Both the position numbers and the translations under genes were made by a program. Shown one piece after another: positions 24,601 through 36,008 of a stretch of 64,000 bases of DNA. Under the pieces are notes generated by a model that searched no databases, was not told the DNA's origin, and saw only the letters and a program-made list of their open reading frames with translations. Numbering within the stretch: the stretch's first letter is position 1; each line of letters opens with the position of its first letter. Source of the DNA: Linum tenue (Eukaryota; Streptophyta; Magnoliopsida; Malpighiales; Linaceae); the NCBI GenBank assembly GCA_946122785.1, contig CAMGYJ010000002.1, forward strand, positions 10,414,339 through 10,478,338, in the 5' to 3' direction.

Positions 24601-26946
24601 AATGGAGCAGCATCAAAACCAATATCAACTCGTACTATCACAGCGAAATTCATGGCACAACAACGCCATATGTCCTTTTTGGAATCGCTAAAAGACATCC
24701 ATCACAGTGAATCTCATAAACGAGATTACTGGTGGTGGATAAGGAAGTGAAGTGGATTACTCCAAACTAAAGAGGCAGAGGTATCCCAGACAGAGGTAGC
24801 CCAGAACAAGAGGCGAAAAGGTCTAAACTGAACTCCCAACTAAACTAATTGTGAGCTTTGGTTAATATTTGTTAAAGGGGGTGAGCTATTCGAGCTTATG
24901 ATAAATAGGACTCCTTATGGGAAGAAGAAAAATAGAAGTATAGAACTTATCTGTGTTTCACAGGACCTACAAAAAATTTGTCACGGGCAAAAATAGAATT
25001 TAGCCCAACAGCTAATAAATACAAACATTTTTTTTTTTTACATTGTTCACTGATTGGACTTTTACTTGTGTTACAAATCCATGTATGTATTAGTGAGGAT
25101 GAGTTTAGCGTCTTACGGTATAAACGCAAGCTTATATTTTCTCACTCAATTTAGTGTCTTTTTGGTCCCAAATGGAAGACGCATTCATACATTGAAATGT
25201 GATATGATATTTAAGAGCCGAATTCCAATAGAAAAGGCTACACTTTTCCAATGATCATGTAGTACAAGTTTCATTTGTAAGTATTTGCTAATCATAGGTT
25301 GATCGTAGATGCACCTAATTTAAATGAAACTTTAGATCACTTTACTCAAACTAGATAAATAGTATTGGTGCTAACTACTAGTACATCACTGTACATGTAA
25401 CATGTGTCAACCAAAAACCATAATACATCGTGATAGGTTAGTTAGACTCACATTATAAATGCGAGTTAGGAATTAATTGATACAATAAACACGTCATATT
25501 TATTTATAATAACAAAAACTCAACCCATACGTTACGAACTATCTCAACCTTGTATATACCCAACAAACCAATAAGAAATGTATACTCTTGCAAGTAGTTG
25601 TAACTAATCAATAATTAACTAATTATAATTATTCTATGCTTCACCTATTGAAAGAAAAATGCCAATCCATTGTTCCATTGGAGAGGGAAAATTTGCCAAA
25701 AGGAAAAGAGTGCCAAAAAGCATGTGTACTACAAGAAGTTGCCATCCAAAACAAAAGCTGAAGTGTCACTTTTTTCCCCCAATTGAGAAAGCACTTCCAC
25801 CACTCATCTTTGATGTGGTACCAAGTGAAAAGGAAGAATGTGCATATGCTTAGGCTTTCAAGGCAATAATCCAAAAATAATTTTTCATATTTTATCCCCC
25901 CACATTAATAAATTATATATAACTCTATTTTCATTTTCATCAACCAATTGACCTTTCTTCTTAGGTCACAAAATCATAGGTCATTTTCTCTTCGATGGCT
26001 TACTAAAATGTACAACATGTTATTTGAAGCCACATGGAAAATATAAAAACAAACTCACTTATGTATCATATCATAAACTCACTTCAATCAATGGACCCCA
26101 AAATCATGTGATGTACGAACGATCTCTCAATTGCGATTGTTTACTATGTGAATCTTCTTATATTACATTACATGAAAAATCACCATTACAAGATGTGGAT
26201 TACACCATGCAAGCTAGAACCAAACAATAATGGAACACTTACCGTGACGCAAAACAATCCCAATCGAAGGAGAAGCCACAAGACCCAGAGAAAATATTGA
26301 ACAAAACGAACAATAAAGGACCATTACAACAGGTGTCAAACAAAGTGAAATCCGAAAACCTTTGTGATTGTAAAATATCGCTGATAAGTCGAATTTTTTT
26401 CTTCTTATAAGTGCTTACTCGATGAGATCGCACATCACGCGATCCATGACCGTTAATGCATGTAATTATATAATTAGCAGAACTACAATCACTTACATCC
26501 AACGATTGTGAATCAACGAAGATTTTGTGATCTAGTCCATGATACGCATGTTTTAAAGAAAGGTAGAAAACGACCTTGGTAGGCATGTAGGTCAAATTGC
26601 AGTACCCAGTCCCAGCCAGAGTCCAGAGGTCTAATATCACCATGGCAGAAAAGGCAGCTTTCAAAAAACAGAGGAAGATGAAGGCATAGTCCAATTTCAT
26701 ATCTCTTTGATGGGTTGACGTGAGAAGTAATAATGATGAGTGAATGCATATCGTTGGCAGGCAGTTGCAGAGAACACAGAGACAGAGACAGGCAGGAAAT
26801 GGGTTCTTGTGTAACATGAAATCTAACCCACAACTTGAACCCAACAGCAAATAATAAGTGGCGTCCAAGAAATCCGCAGACCTGTAAAAATGTTCTCTCT
26901 CGTAGGTATGATTTTGCATTTTTCTTTTCTTTTTGTAATTGGTTAT
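21691..26946. other. leader/promoter side of the BELL gene, then gene-poor DNA
   Basis: About 21700-23560 is rich in purine/pyrimidine runs and reads as a long 5' leader and promoter for the minus-strand BELL gene. Possible leader introns are hinted at by CAG|GTACAAAT near 22458 and CGAAG|GTACTATG near 21924 with an acceptor near 21764. Simple repeats are (GGT)n at about 22961-22983 and (GA)n at about 23155-23172. From 23560 to 26946 no gene is recognised. A 226-codon minus-strand frame at 26239-26919 resembles nothing known and lacks coding character. Confidence 0.45.
24187..24490. mobile_element. candidate small inverted-repeat element (MITE)
   Basis: The left end GGGTCGTTTTACAATGCATC and the right end, reversed GGGGTCGTTTGGAAGTTGC, are inverted relatives. 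Both are followed by AT-rich sequence with several CAATACAT motifs. The flanks are AAA on both sides, which could be a 3-bp duplication but is uninformative in this context. The ends resemble those of Tourist-like MITEs. Confidence 0.4.
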
Positions 26947-28778
26947 TTACGGGTCGTTTGCTTCATGAATTTGAAAAATGAGGGTTTTGGTAAAATTTGC
27001 ATTTTGGAAAACCATGGATATATGATGGATTTGGTGGCATTATGGATTTGACCAAGTCTATTGTTTGCTTGTTGGATTTGATTATAAATTTTGTTTGAAT
27101 AGATTTGTGGATATGAAATTCAAATTACCTTGTTACCCTTATCTTATCTAATTATATTTCTATATTATAATTCATGAATTTCATTAAAAAAATCCAACGC
27201 ATATAATGAAATTTTAAACTCTTTACCACTATGTGGATTAATAATTCAACTACAAATATAGAAATGTATTATAGTTTGGCACTAATTAACAACTCATCTA
27301 ATAATGTATGCAATATTATGTATCAATTGCAATCAATTGCTCGCTTTATTGCTACAACTCATCAACTTCTTGCTAACTCCCCGATTTTGGAATCCGACAA
27401 TCAATCAAATAATAATGCACAAGATGAGCATAAAATGTTTATAGTTGAATCTAACAAATCACATATACATTCATATTTAAATAAACTATGATATTATAAA
27501 ACGAAATGAAAAATTCTCATATATATAAAATACGACATTATAAAAGTTTATGATTGCATGACCATTGAATTAAAGTAGGACAACTTTGTAATTAAAGTAA
27601 TAAGTAAGGGTAGAAAGGTAATTTACCATCATGGATTTTAATCCATCACCCAAATCCCACCTCAAGAGGTGGAACTTCCAAGTCCGTGGGGTCCACAGAT
27701 TTGGAACCCCAAAAGTGGCGGGACCCACAAATTTCATCTCCCTAATTCTCTAAGGGGTCATTTGGATGTAGGTTTTGGGTGTGGGATTTGGGCACAATCC
27801 TACATAGTGTGGGATTTTAATTAAAATCACTCATTTGGAAAGGCTAAAAAAAATGAGAGATTTTAATCATGAGAGATTTCGAAAACCTACAAGTGTAGGA
27901 TTTAAAAATAGCTGATGGGGATCAGCTATTTTAAAATCCCACAATATTTGGACATTTTGTTCCATAAATGCCCATGCTCTCTTTATGTTAATCCTACTTT
28001 ACCCTCCTTATTCTATTAACCTATCCATAAACCCATTTGCCTGTCTTCACTCTCAACAGACGAAAGGAAGTTCAACGAGGGTGTGGGCATCTGAAGCGAC
28101 CACATCGGCGGCAACGACGCAGCAGTACGACGGTCGAGTAGCAGAGGCGTTGGGTCTGCTAGGTCAAGTCTTTTCAGGTTAGTTGCTCTTCTTCGGGTTA
28201 CAATCTGGATATTTAGGGTTCTGTTCTTGGGTTTTTGCGTGTTGTCGGCTTCTTCTCCCATTTGTTTGTACTGTTGCTTTGTGGGTTACCTGCGTAGAAC
28301 ATCATTCCTCGTCGGAGCCAGGTTGGGACGGAGCCATGTTTGCACTGTTGGTTTGTGGCTTCTTCTCCCATCAGTTCTATTTGGCCAGATGGGCAAACAA
28401 AGAATGCTCTGCTGATTTGTGCTCGGTTGCTGTCTTGCTCACCATACCATTAATTCATCCAAACCTTCCTTCAATGAGCCAAATAATTTGACCGAACAAA
28501 TAAACCATTCCATTTACCCTTTCTTAATTTGTTGTTGTTTGATTCCATTTACCATTCCAATGCCGCCATTATAGCTTCCTTCTCTGTGCTTTTGTGTTGT
28601 GCTTACTTTATTGTTTGTTAGTTTGTTTGATTATATGTGTGCTACTGCATATGGCGGGCAAGCCCCAAAGCTTAGTTGTTGTTAGTATGTTGTTGTTAGT
28701 ATGTTGTTGTTCTTGGCCACAATGTTTGCAGTATAGTAGTTGCTGTGTTTTTAATTCAATTTCAATTTTTGATAAAGG

Positions 28779-29665
28779 ATGTCCCGACTTTCCACGATGT
28801 CTGCCACGGAAAGGCGCAAAGTGATTGTTGCTATTAGTGCATTTTGGAACCTTGTAATGATTTATGTCAATTTAGGAATGGAGGTGATGGAACTTACAGA
28901 GATGCTAATTCGTAATCCCAAAATTGGTAGGCAGCCCTTAGATAGTTACATGATGCGTCAGTACGATAGGCAAAGGGTGATTGACAAATGTACCAAATTC
29001 AGTGATGCCGAGAGTCACAGGAAGATTAGGATGAAACGTAGTTTATTCAAGAAGCTATGTGACCTTTTAGTTTCGGATGGTGGGCTGAAAAGGACCCGAA
29101 ACGCTGAAGTAGATGAAATGGTTCTCATCTTTCTACTGGCTATATCACATAACAACAAAATGCTTAGTTTAGCAGTGGATTTTCGCCGCTCTTCTGAGAC
29201 GATTTATAGGTTGTTTCACCGAGTCTTACGGGCAATTCTAAGACTCAACAACCAGCTTATGAAGAAACCCGAACCCATTCCCGCTGATTCAACCGATAAC
29301 AGATGGAAATACTTCAAGGTCGGACACTTTGACTTTCATTAAGACAATATTACAAGCATTTGCAGTATTGTTTAGCTTAATTAATTGCTTCTTTGTCTTA
29401 GAATTGTTTGGGAGCTCTTGACGGAACTCACATTAATGTTCGACCCTTGAAGGAAGAGCGAACTAAGTATCGAGATCGGTCTGGTCAACTCTCCATTAAT
29501 TGTTTGGGTGTTTGTACCCCAAATTTAGAGTTCATATATTGTTTAGCTGGATGGGAAGGGTCAGCTCATGATGCGAGGGTGTTGAGAGATGCATTAAACA
29601 GGCCGAATGGCCTAGTTGTGCCGGAAGGTAATAGTTTCAAAAACAAAAATCTACATGGCATATAG
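28779..29665 (+). pseudogene. PIF/Harbinger transposase (HARBI1-like nuclease), truncated
   Basis: Two exons, 28779-29318 and 29402 onward, join in phase across GT..AG borders. The N-terminal part (DSYMMRQYDRQRVIDKC, RSLFKKLCDLL, VDEMVLIFLLAISHNNKM, RSSETIYRLFHRVLRAIL) is the helical domain seen in HARBI1-like proteins. The DDE nuclease starts with NCLGALDGTHINV (first Asp) and SAHDARVL (second Asp). The protein then stops soon after LVVPEGN, where the family continues with a DAGY-type block and the third acidic catalytic residue. The missing segment is replaced by sequence belonging to the antisense GRF ORF, so the transposase cannot be catalytic as it stands. Confidence 0.88.
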
Positions 29666-30137
29666 TAATGTTGGACGAACAAGGCTGGTCAGCAACTTCA
29701 CAACGCCGTAACTGCAACCGAAGTTGCTTGTTCTCTTCTTCTAAATCGGCAAGTTTCATACGCAAATTGGCAACTTCCCTAACAAGGTTTCGTTCACGGA
29801 CTTCCAAAGCATGCACATCAAACCATTTGAAATAGCCACATTCTTTCTTCCCCTGCAAACCAATTAATCAAGTTACAATGGAAGCAATTCAACATCTTGC
29901 TCACAATTGATTCAACCACCACCACTAGCCTACCATTTACTCGATCCCAGGACCCCATTTGAAATAGCAACCCTAAATTGAACTAACCAAAACGTGATTC
30001 TGTTGGATTCAGAGGGATTAAGACATTACCTTTATTTTCTTCAGTGGACAAGAGTAAAATTCTCTATTTGGGTTCCTGGGGGAGTGAGATAACTCCAACA
30101 CAGCTTCCAAAGGACAGTCGCACAGTGGTGGATGCAT
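29637..30137 (-). CDS. GRF-type zinc-finger protein with coiled coil, inside the Harbinger element
   Basis: Minus strand, exons 30137-30030 and 29852-29637, joined in phase to 107 residues. The finger has CDC, NPNREFYSCP and KKECGYFKWFD, matching the zf-GRF spacing seen in small plant proteins of the At4g04775-like kind. A leucine-heptad coiled coil follows (VREVANLRMKLADLEEENKQ then LRLQL). GRF fingers bind nucleic acid in other proteins; the role of this plant subtype is not established. The ORF lies entirely within the inner Harbinger element and converges on its broken transposase, whose 3' end overlaps the last codons. It could be a cargo ORF of the family or host sequence picked up by the element. 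Intact reading frame. Confidence 0.65.
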
Positions 30138-30606
30138 GTTGGCTTTGGAGATGGCGGTTGAAGAACGGCGCCCTACCGACGATGATGCTGTGATCGACGA
30201 ACGGCGGCAGCTGCTGTCCTCCAGAGCGCAGCGAAGGAAAGGATCGACAATGGTGGAAGAAACCCTAGCAGTGGTCGAGGTCTCGAGGAAAAAAAATAGC
30301 AGCAGTGAACGGCCAAATTTGGGCCCTTGTACACATAAATAGGGAAGGTTAATTATGTAATCTTGCATTCTCATTTTATAAATGCCACATATGTTTCCAA
30401 ACGTGTGATTTGCCTATAATTCCACATAAATTCCACAAATTAAAAACCTAGGTTTTCAAACCAGTAATTTGAGTCAAAATCCCACAAATTAAAAACCTGC
30501 ATCCAAATGACCCCTAAGACAAACGATGGATTTCCGTTAAAGTCCATGATGAATAAATTTCCATGACCAAATCCATCACCAAAACCCTCAAGCAAACGAC
30601 CCGTTA

Positions 30607-31691
30607 GTGTCTAGCATATTTATGGGGTAAATTTTGTCACAAATTACCTAGTTGATAGTTGATACGTTCTCGATAAGAAAAAAGTAAGTATATATATTAT
30701 AAGTTGTACCTTATAAACTATTATCGATTGAGTCTTCCACACTCCACAATGCAAAAAAAAATATATATATATATTATAGCAGAATTAAATTAAATAAACA
30801 AATAAGCAGACACATAAGGCAAAGCCTTGGCCGGCACATTGAATTTTTTTATAAACTCCAAATGACATAAGCTTCTTTTCCTAAAACTTTTTTTTTTATG
30901 ATTTAGAACCTTGTATTTGTTTATAGATTTTTTAATAGAAAAGTTTATGGAAAATTATAAGTGGTAGCAACTTCTGAATTTGGTTTTTACTAGGAGAAAT
31001 GTAGATTTATAGTATAAAAAAAACCCCACACACAAAAGAGAGTCAGAGAGAAACGGACTCGAAAGGGAACCTCTGGAACAAGGTCGGGCCCCATCAGTTT
31101 GGGCTGGCATGATTATCTCATCTACGCAAGAACATGGACTAGGCCCCATTTTATCAGCAATTATAATCCAGTACAGTATTGGGCCCTACTCCAATCAAAA
31201 CCCCTCTGCCCACCTCTCTTTCGTTAAATTTGTGTTGCTGGTCGTATCATCGCGGATGGACTTGTGGATGGCTGATTTGACAGTCTATTTATTTACACGT
31301 TTATGGGTGTGCATGGCCCCATGACGTGGGTCTTGCTTAGTCTAACGTGTGTAAATGCGGGAGTTGATTGATTATACGGCTGATTATTGTATGTGTAATC
31401 TTGAAGTACATGAAATTAATTAGTTAGCAATACCAATATGGTACTGTAATCGTCTTTTTTATTTTTAATTTGTTGAAGAAATCAAAGGTATCAATCTCTA
31501 CGACTACATGTGAATGTGATGTGTGTGGCTGGAAATGGGGAGCACCCGTGACAACTAGCTTAGGTTAGGTTAGGTATATCAGAACATTAGATTGGTCCCC
31601 GTTAACGCACGTAGCCTTTTTTTTTGTCTCAAACCCTTTGTAGCCCGCATCTTTGTCTGCAACAAATTCAATGGAAAATTGAAATGGATGG
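30607..31691. other. AT-rich intergenic region
   Basis: No gene or element with clear borders is seen. It contains AT dinucleotide runs near 30760-30778. Confidence 0.4.
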
Positions 31692-31699
31692 CCCAATCT

Positions 31700-32269
31700 C
31701 AGCGGCGGATACATGCATGTTTAGCCGTTTAGAGGTGTCCAGCGACACCCTAAAATTTGGAAACACGATTATTTAACCTACGATAGTAGTTTGCGTATGG
31801 GGAAAAAATGTTTAATTTGTAATGGGACACCTTTAAAATTTGGGGAAATGATTATCCAACCTCCCGTAGTAGTTTGCGTATTGGTACAAATAATATTTTA
31901 AGTAATAGTTTATATGATTTAAACTTGGGACACTACCACTATTAGTTAATATACATTTCAATTATGTTGTAACTCATTTGTCATTGTGTTTTAGATCCAA
32001 ATATAATTCTTATCTCAAATTATTTTAAAAAAATAACGATTCAACTCAATTTCGGGATACCCTTGTCTAGTAGGATATGTCGAGAGATATTTGTTGAGCA
32101 GTAAAAACACCGAATGCATTTTACCATTTTACGAAACACGCATGAACTTTTAATGTAACTTCTATTAGTTAGATATTTTCAAATTTAATAATTATTTAAT
32201 TTAATTCTAATATTTAATTTAATTTTTTATAGAGAACACCCCTACGTAGAATTCCTGGATCCGCCACTG
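31700..32269. mobile_element. non-autonomous hAT-type element, 570 bp
   Basis: Ends CAGCGGCGGATACATGCATG and, reversed, CAGTGGCGGATCCAGGAATT are imperfect inverted repeats; both then approach GGGTGT/AGGTGTCC blocks. The flanking octamers CCCAATCT (31692-31699) and CCCAAGCT (32270-32277) differ at one base and are read as the 8-bp hAT target duplication. No coding sequence is seen inside. An internal near-repeat, AAATTTGG with AGTAGTTTGCGTAT, occurs twice near 31755-31800 and 31835-31880. Confidence 0.7.
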
Positions 32270-32277
32270 CCCAAGCT

Positions 32278-33173
32278 ATTGCTGGCTTAAAAAGGAGGGA
32301 AATCAGTTTTGATATGTAATAAACTCGTTCTCATAAATTAAGTTTCCAGGAGAAGTTTATGTATAATGCTTAATCACTTTTTTCGACGTTTGCTCAAACG
32401 AAAGCTAACTAATTGGCTTGAAGTTTGCATATGCTTGAATACCATGCCCATAACAAATGAGATGGATGTAATTCGAACGAAAGGCCTCTCAATAACAGAA
32501 GGATATGATACAATGTCATAAACCAATTGGCAGTGTCGGAGGCAGGAATTTAGCTAAGGTGGGTCTTGCGTAAAATATAACAATATATAGATGGTAAGCG
32601 TAGTGTATGTGTGGCGTCTAATAGATGTATGCATTCACACTTATTAAATTTATTTGATATATTTCGACGAATCAAAACCATTGATAATTATTTTTTAAAT
32701 TAAATAATTAAATAATCATATGGTTTGGGACAGAGAATTAGAGACTAGGGTTCACCTATCAGATATAAGGTATAATATCACGTCTCAAACTTCAATTAAT
32801 TCATAGTCTAAATGGCAAAACTCGATAGACATATGATAAGATTACCCTACGTGAGGCGTACGCTAGCCTGAACTATATATATTTAAGGTGACTTTTTCGG
32901 TGCACTCACAGCGTACCAAACTCTAAAAGTAGTCTTAAGATGTTGAATTTTAGATTTTAATTGATAGTATTAATTTGATATGATGATATAAGATAGAATC
33001 ACAACTAATCAATGAATTACCGTAAGCTTTAAATCTTCAATGTAACCCAAACGTTTGGGTTAACCCTCACCAATGCATTAATCCACTAAACTTAAGGGTA
33101 TACTTGCAGTATGTTGGTGGAAATGGGAATGTTGTTTTGTCAAAGGGAGGTCTAAGGCTTTATTATGGTTCTA
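32278..33173. other. intergenic region
   Basis: No gene. At about 32531 a sequence beginning CAGTGTCGGAGGCAGGAATT resembles the terminal repeat of the neighbouring hAT-type elements, but no partner end was found. It is probably a truncated copy. Confidence 0.4.
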
Positions 33174-33181
33174 GGTAGATT

Positions 33182-33743
33182 TAGTGGCGGAGGCAGGATT
33201 TGAAACTATCCCTGTACTCTTTTTATAATATAAATATATAATTAATTAATAAATATAATCAAACTAATAATATTCAAATAATTAAAATAAAAAATAAAAA
33301 ACTAATACAATCATGGTTTTCATATTCCGAAAGAAACGAAAATTACATACGTTGTCTACATTCTCAAGTAAGTCGATTTCATTGTATCATACTAAACAAC
33401 TATTAGTAAACGGGGTGCCGATTCGACTTAGAAGTTTGTTCTGAACATAGTTCAAAGTTGAAAATACACTTGCAGTTGCAACGGGTAGAATCAAAACTAC
33501 TGAAATGCCTTATGGCTGGGCTGCTTCAGGGTTCATGTGCAAAAAATCGAATAGGCATAGGGAAAAAGGAGATCCGATTAGGTCTTTATTCCAATTGAGA
33601 TTTCGTTTATAATATAATAAATTAGTATTATGTCCATTTATAAACAAATAATGAGTTGTAGCATAATTTTATATGGCTTTTTTTTCGTCCCAAAACTTAC
33701 CCTTGTCCTAGGACAATGCCCAATAGGACTAGCTCCGCATATG
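33182..33743 (-). mobile_element. hAT deletion derivative with transposase C-terminal remnant, copy A
   Basis: Flanked by octamers GGTAGATT (33174-33181) and GGTAGACT (33744-33751), one mismatch. The ends TAGTGGCGGAGGCAGGATTT and, reversed, CATATGCGGAGCTAGTCC share GCGGAG. On the minus strand the middle (about 33490-33355) encodes a decayed hAT dimerisation domain: ATASVFSTLNYVQNKLLSRI, then TNSCLV, a stop and LLENVDN. The element matches copy B at 36009-36663 in reverse orientation over most of its length, so both come from the same autonomous hAT by internal deletion. Confidence 0.75.
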
Positions 33744-33751
33744 GGTAGACT

Positions 33752-34542
33752 GATACATATAGGTTTTAGGTATCTTCCAACAGCAAAGGTGATGCAAATG
33801 ACCCACTTTGGTGTAAGCTGCCTTCATCACTACCAATTGATCTCAATAACTCGAATTGTTGGGAGATGTCGATATGCATGCAGTACTTACCAATTCTATG
33901 TGACATGATCCAACGACATGAATCACCCTACAAACGAGTCTGTAAGGGCTTCATTGTGGAGTCCCGTTATTTTGGCCGCAGCCATGAAGCTGCCGATTAA
34001 CCATTCGCCTGCCAGAGGGGAGAGTGTGAAAGCTCCGGGCGAAAAATAAAGAAAACAAAAGAGTATGTCATAGGTTTTGAAGCGTGGGAATGATGGCGTG
34101 GCATGGAGCGTGACGCGCGACCGGCGGTGAATTTTGACGTGGCGGAAAATACAAAGAGAGAGGTGTGAGCAGCTAGCTAGCAACCGTGTTTTCCTTTTCG
34201 ACGTGGCGTTGTCGGAGGCACGTCGGCCGTTCCTCCGTTCCCTGACGCTGCTTCCGGTTGCACCCGATCGAAGCCCATTTTACTAATTCCTCAAATGCGA
34301 TCCCGCACGCACTCTCAAATTTTCTATTCTCACCTGTTTCTAGGTGAATTAAATTAATAATAAATTTATTTTTTTAAAAAAAAGAAGCCTCCACCAAATT
34401 AGCTGACGTGGAGCATCCGACATCTCTCGTTTCACACATGTACCAACCTAGTTGTCGGGTCAATTACACAATCCGTCATTGATCTTGCCTGAGTTAATTG
34501 CAACTCTGCGCCTCAACTTAGAATAATTAACATAATGGTTCA
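33752..34542. other. intergenic region with a GC-richer patch
   Basis: The 33920-34300 stretch is noticeably richer in CG than its surroundings and contains an open minus-strand frame (33923-34183) without recognisable motifs. No gene is called. Confidence 0.35.
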
Positions 34543-36008
34543 CCTTATTGGTTTACTCGTCTTTGATATATCTTTCGTCTAAAATGTTGATATACCAGTG
34601 TGCCTGATCACGCGACAACAAAGACGGTACATATCACGAGAATCATCTTGTACTCTGAACAAGAATTTGATCGAATGTAGGTTCTAATTCATGGCGAATC
34701 GAGTCGAACATATGTAGTTGGTTGTCATCATCACCACCTCTCCTTTTTAGTAAAATTAGCTAGAGGTTCTGAAATGATGAATCCCTCAATGATTCATGGA
34801 ATTTGATTCTTCCTTCTCGATCCTAGTTGAATTGTGAATGATTGACTCTTTTTTTTGGTGTGATGATAATCAATTTCGCTGTGTTTTGGCAAGTAGGGGT
34901 GCAAATTCGAGAGGGGTACAAGTTGAGGGGTAAATTGCAGGAGGGTGCAAGTTGGTTGAGGGTGTAAGTGGAGGGATAAATTGTTGTTTGGATGAAAAAG
35001 TAGGGGGTGCAAATAGACTGAAAAGTACGTAAATTATATTATTATAAAATAGATATATTAAATTTATAACATTAGTATAAAACAATAAAATAGGAATTAT
35101 TATATAATAATAAATATGTTTTAATAAAAATAATCATAAAATAGTAATACTTAAATAATAATTAATTATAACAAATGCAATAATCATTGGTCGAGAGGCC
35201 TCGAAACTCGAAACTCAACTCGTAACTAGTCATCCTACAGGATTCTCGTACTTAATTTAACCACAACTAGCCATCCTATACGGTTATTCTGTCCACTTTA
35301 ACTTTAAATTTGAATAGGTCAAACTTACGTAAACACATTCGAATATGTAAGTTTAAACTATTTAATCATATAAACCGAGTTAACTAAACCGGTGTGGAAT
35401 CGATATATGAAATCACGTTATAATATGCAAGTTAAACACTTATTCTCTTTAATTTCAGCACAATTTCGAGTAAACGAAGAGATCTTGATTTGACTACACA
35501 AACTTTGACAAACTTACTCACCGGAGTCAAACGTGAACATCGGACAACATCTACATTAATAATAACACAATGATATAACATAATTGTTACTTATTATATT
35601 TTTATTCATTAAATCATCATTATACACAATAACAAAATATAAAACAACATAATTTTTTACGTAACCATTTCTCATCCATCCTTCCTCGCTTTCTCTCTCA
35701 TTTTGCACCCCAAATTGGGGGTTTAGTGAAATAGTATATTTACCCCTCATTAACCCCCCTCACTACTATTGCAAACTATCCAAATGGGTGCAAATGTATT
35801 GGAAATTGCATTTGCACCCCAAATTTGCTGCCCCCTCTATTTGCACCTCTAAACAAACAAAGTTTTCCTGTAAAATCATTGAGCATGATATACAATCAGA
35901 TATAATTTGAAAACATGGATTAGAAGAAAAAAATGAAATGAAGGGGCTCTACTTCTCGCGGTTTATGGTCGAACATGTCGATGCTATTGATTTTTACTCA
36001 TTTGTGAC
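34543..36008. repeat. segmental duplication, copy 1 (interrupted)
   Basis: 34543-34881 and 35863-36008 are paralogous to 37612-37975 and 39838-39930. Shared runs include CTTATTGGTTTACTC, GATTTGGTCGAATG-like, GAGCATGATATACAA and TTTGAAAACAAGGATTAG-like blocks. The copy is interrupted by an inverted-repeat element at 34882-35862. Copy 2 lacks that element and so shows the empty site. Confidence 0.75.
34882..35862. mobile_element. inverted-repeat transposon, 0.98 kb, G-rich ends
   Basis: The left end TGTTTTGGCAAGTAGGGGTG and the right end, reversed, TTTGTTTGTTTAGAGGTGC converge on the block GGTGCAAAT, which recurs many times near both ends along with GAGGGGTAAAT. Comparison with the uninterrupted paralogue near 37940 places the borders. 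The flanking octamers TTTCGCTG (34874-34881) and TTTTCCTG (35863-35870) are then a decayed 8-bp duplication. No transposase is seen. Superfamily is uncertain; the 8-bp duplication favours hAT. Confidence 0.6.

Larger units (their letters stand above)
27754..30514. mobile_element. inner PIF/Harbinger element with damaged transposase
   Basis: It sits inside the outer element. The 3-bp repeat TAA flanks it (27751-27753, 30515-30517). The inverted ends are GGGGTCATTTGGATGTAGGT (left) and GGGGTCATTTGGATGCAGGT (right, reversed), continuing with TGTGGGATTTTGA-like blocks. Length 2761 bp. It carries a plus-strand transposase lacking its C-terminal part and a minus-strand GRF zinc-finger ORF. No Myb/SANT-type second ORF, which PIF elements need for mobility, was recognised, so the copy is judged non-autonomous. 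Confidence 0.88.
26950..30603. mobile_element. outer PIF/Harbinger (Tourist-like) element, interrupted
   Basis: The ends are inverted: left CGGGTCGTTTGCTTCATGAA and right, reversed, CGGGTCGTTTGCTTGAGGGT. Both share GAGGGTTTTGGT and GATGGATTTGG motifs just inside. A 3-bp direct repeat TTA flanks it (26947-26949, 30604-30606), as expected for PIF/Harbinger. Without the inner insertion (27754-30517) the element would be about 890 bp, with 804 bp on the left and 86 bp on the right. The left arm has an AT-rich frame at 27231-27491 of no recognised family. Confidence 0.8.

Noticed and set aside
32531..32600. hAT-like terminal repeat CAGTGTCGGAGGCAGG
   Set aside because: No matching opposite end or flanking duplication was found.
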